Of a stretch of 64,000 bases of DNA, positions 63,941 to 64,000 are shown one piece after another (position 1 is the stretch's first letter; each line of letters starts with the position of its first letter). Below the pieces are notes generated by a model. It saw only the letters and a program-made list of their open reading frames with translations. It did not search any database and was not told where the DNA came from. The stretch comes from Comamonas testosteroni (GTDB lineage Bacteria; Pseudomonadota; Gammaproteobacteria; Burkholderiales; Burkholderiaceae_C): the NCBI RefSeq assembly GCF_003569915.1, contig NZ_KZ984445.1, positions 1 through 64,000 of the forward strand, given 5' to 3'. The translations under genes and the position numbers were made by a program.

Positions 63941-64000
63941 GATTTGGATTCCTTACGTTGGGTGGTGATGGGTCGGATGGGCTCAATGGGTGTGCCGTCG
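63937..64000 (-). CDS. C-terminal end of an upstream phage gene, partial
   Basis: On the minus strand an open frame enters from the window edge, reads DGTPIEPIRPITTQRKESKS and stops with a TGA that overlaps the tail tube ATG. The four-base overlap, the same pattern used by the lysis genes, supports a real gene; its product lies outside the window. Confidence 0.5.
   Translation of the reverse strand, partial: DGTPIEPIRPITTQRKESKS

Noticed and set aside
1-64000. Insertion sequences or transposases
   Set aside because: I saw no transposase gene, terminal inverted repeats or target duplications; the tyrosine integrase is the only recombinase found.

Overview
The window looks like part of a betaproteobacterial chromosome, most likely Burkholderiales and probably Comamonadaceae. 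This rests on GC-rich coding sequence, Burkholderiales-like element genes and phage genes; there is no rRNA or housekeeping gene to fix the genus. Nearly everything here is accessory DNA: the end of an integrative element, a large phage-defence island and the tail and lysis half of a prophage.

Bases 1-19,250: accessory genes of an integrative element (DUF932 protein, YqaJ-type exonuclease, Cys-containing recombination-associated protein, XRE regulator). Next come an AT-rich lipoprotein gene, a glycosyltransferase block with a 1009-residue GT/kinase-like/GT/GT fusion and a sialyltransferase-like protein, a 9-bp tandem repeat, a PD-(D/E)XK nuclease protein, and a coiled-coil McrB-like/McrC-like pair whose McrC ends in zinc ribbons. 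A P4-type tyrosine integrase reads leftward from a cluster of GGGGGAACA motifs. Beside it lies what looks like the 3' end of a tmRNA gene, a common attachment site.

Bases 19,638-34,351 (minus strand): a ten-gene run that I read as a CoCoNuT-type (coiled-coil nuclease tandem) type IV restriction system. The order of transcription is an RtcR-like CARF/sigma-54 activator, VWA (TerY-like) protein, PP2C phosphatase, zinc-ribbon protein kinase, UPF1-like helicase, HEPN protein, coiled-coil McrB-like AAA ATPase, McrC-like DUF2357 protein, and two proteins of unknown function. A near-consensus sigma-54 promoter sits at the end of the rtcR-like gene, just before the VWA gene. The logic appears to be ligand sensing by CARF, sigma-54 activation, and production of the TerY-P/helicase/HEPN/McrBC machinery.

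Bases 34,515-47,233 (plus strand): a divergent tightly packed operon. A WYL repressor, with a promoter and operator visible upstream, leads a type I restriction system with two different HsdM genes, HsdS and HsdR, then a classical McrB GTPase and McrC nuclease, then a SIR2-like/DUF4917 protein. The window therefore holds three distinct McrB lineages plus type I restriction.

Bases 47,248-64,000 (minus strand): siphovirus-type tail genes (tail tube, frameshifted tail chaperone, tape measure, tail tip and hub proteins) and a lysis cassette (two small membrane proteins, SAR endolysin, Rz, and Rz1 nested inside Rz). Head genes are not seen. Phage and defence operons converge with only 14 bp between them.
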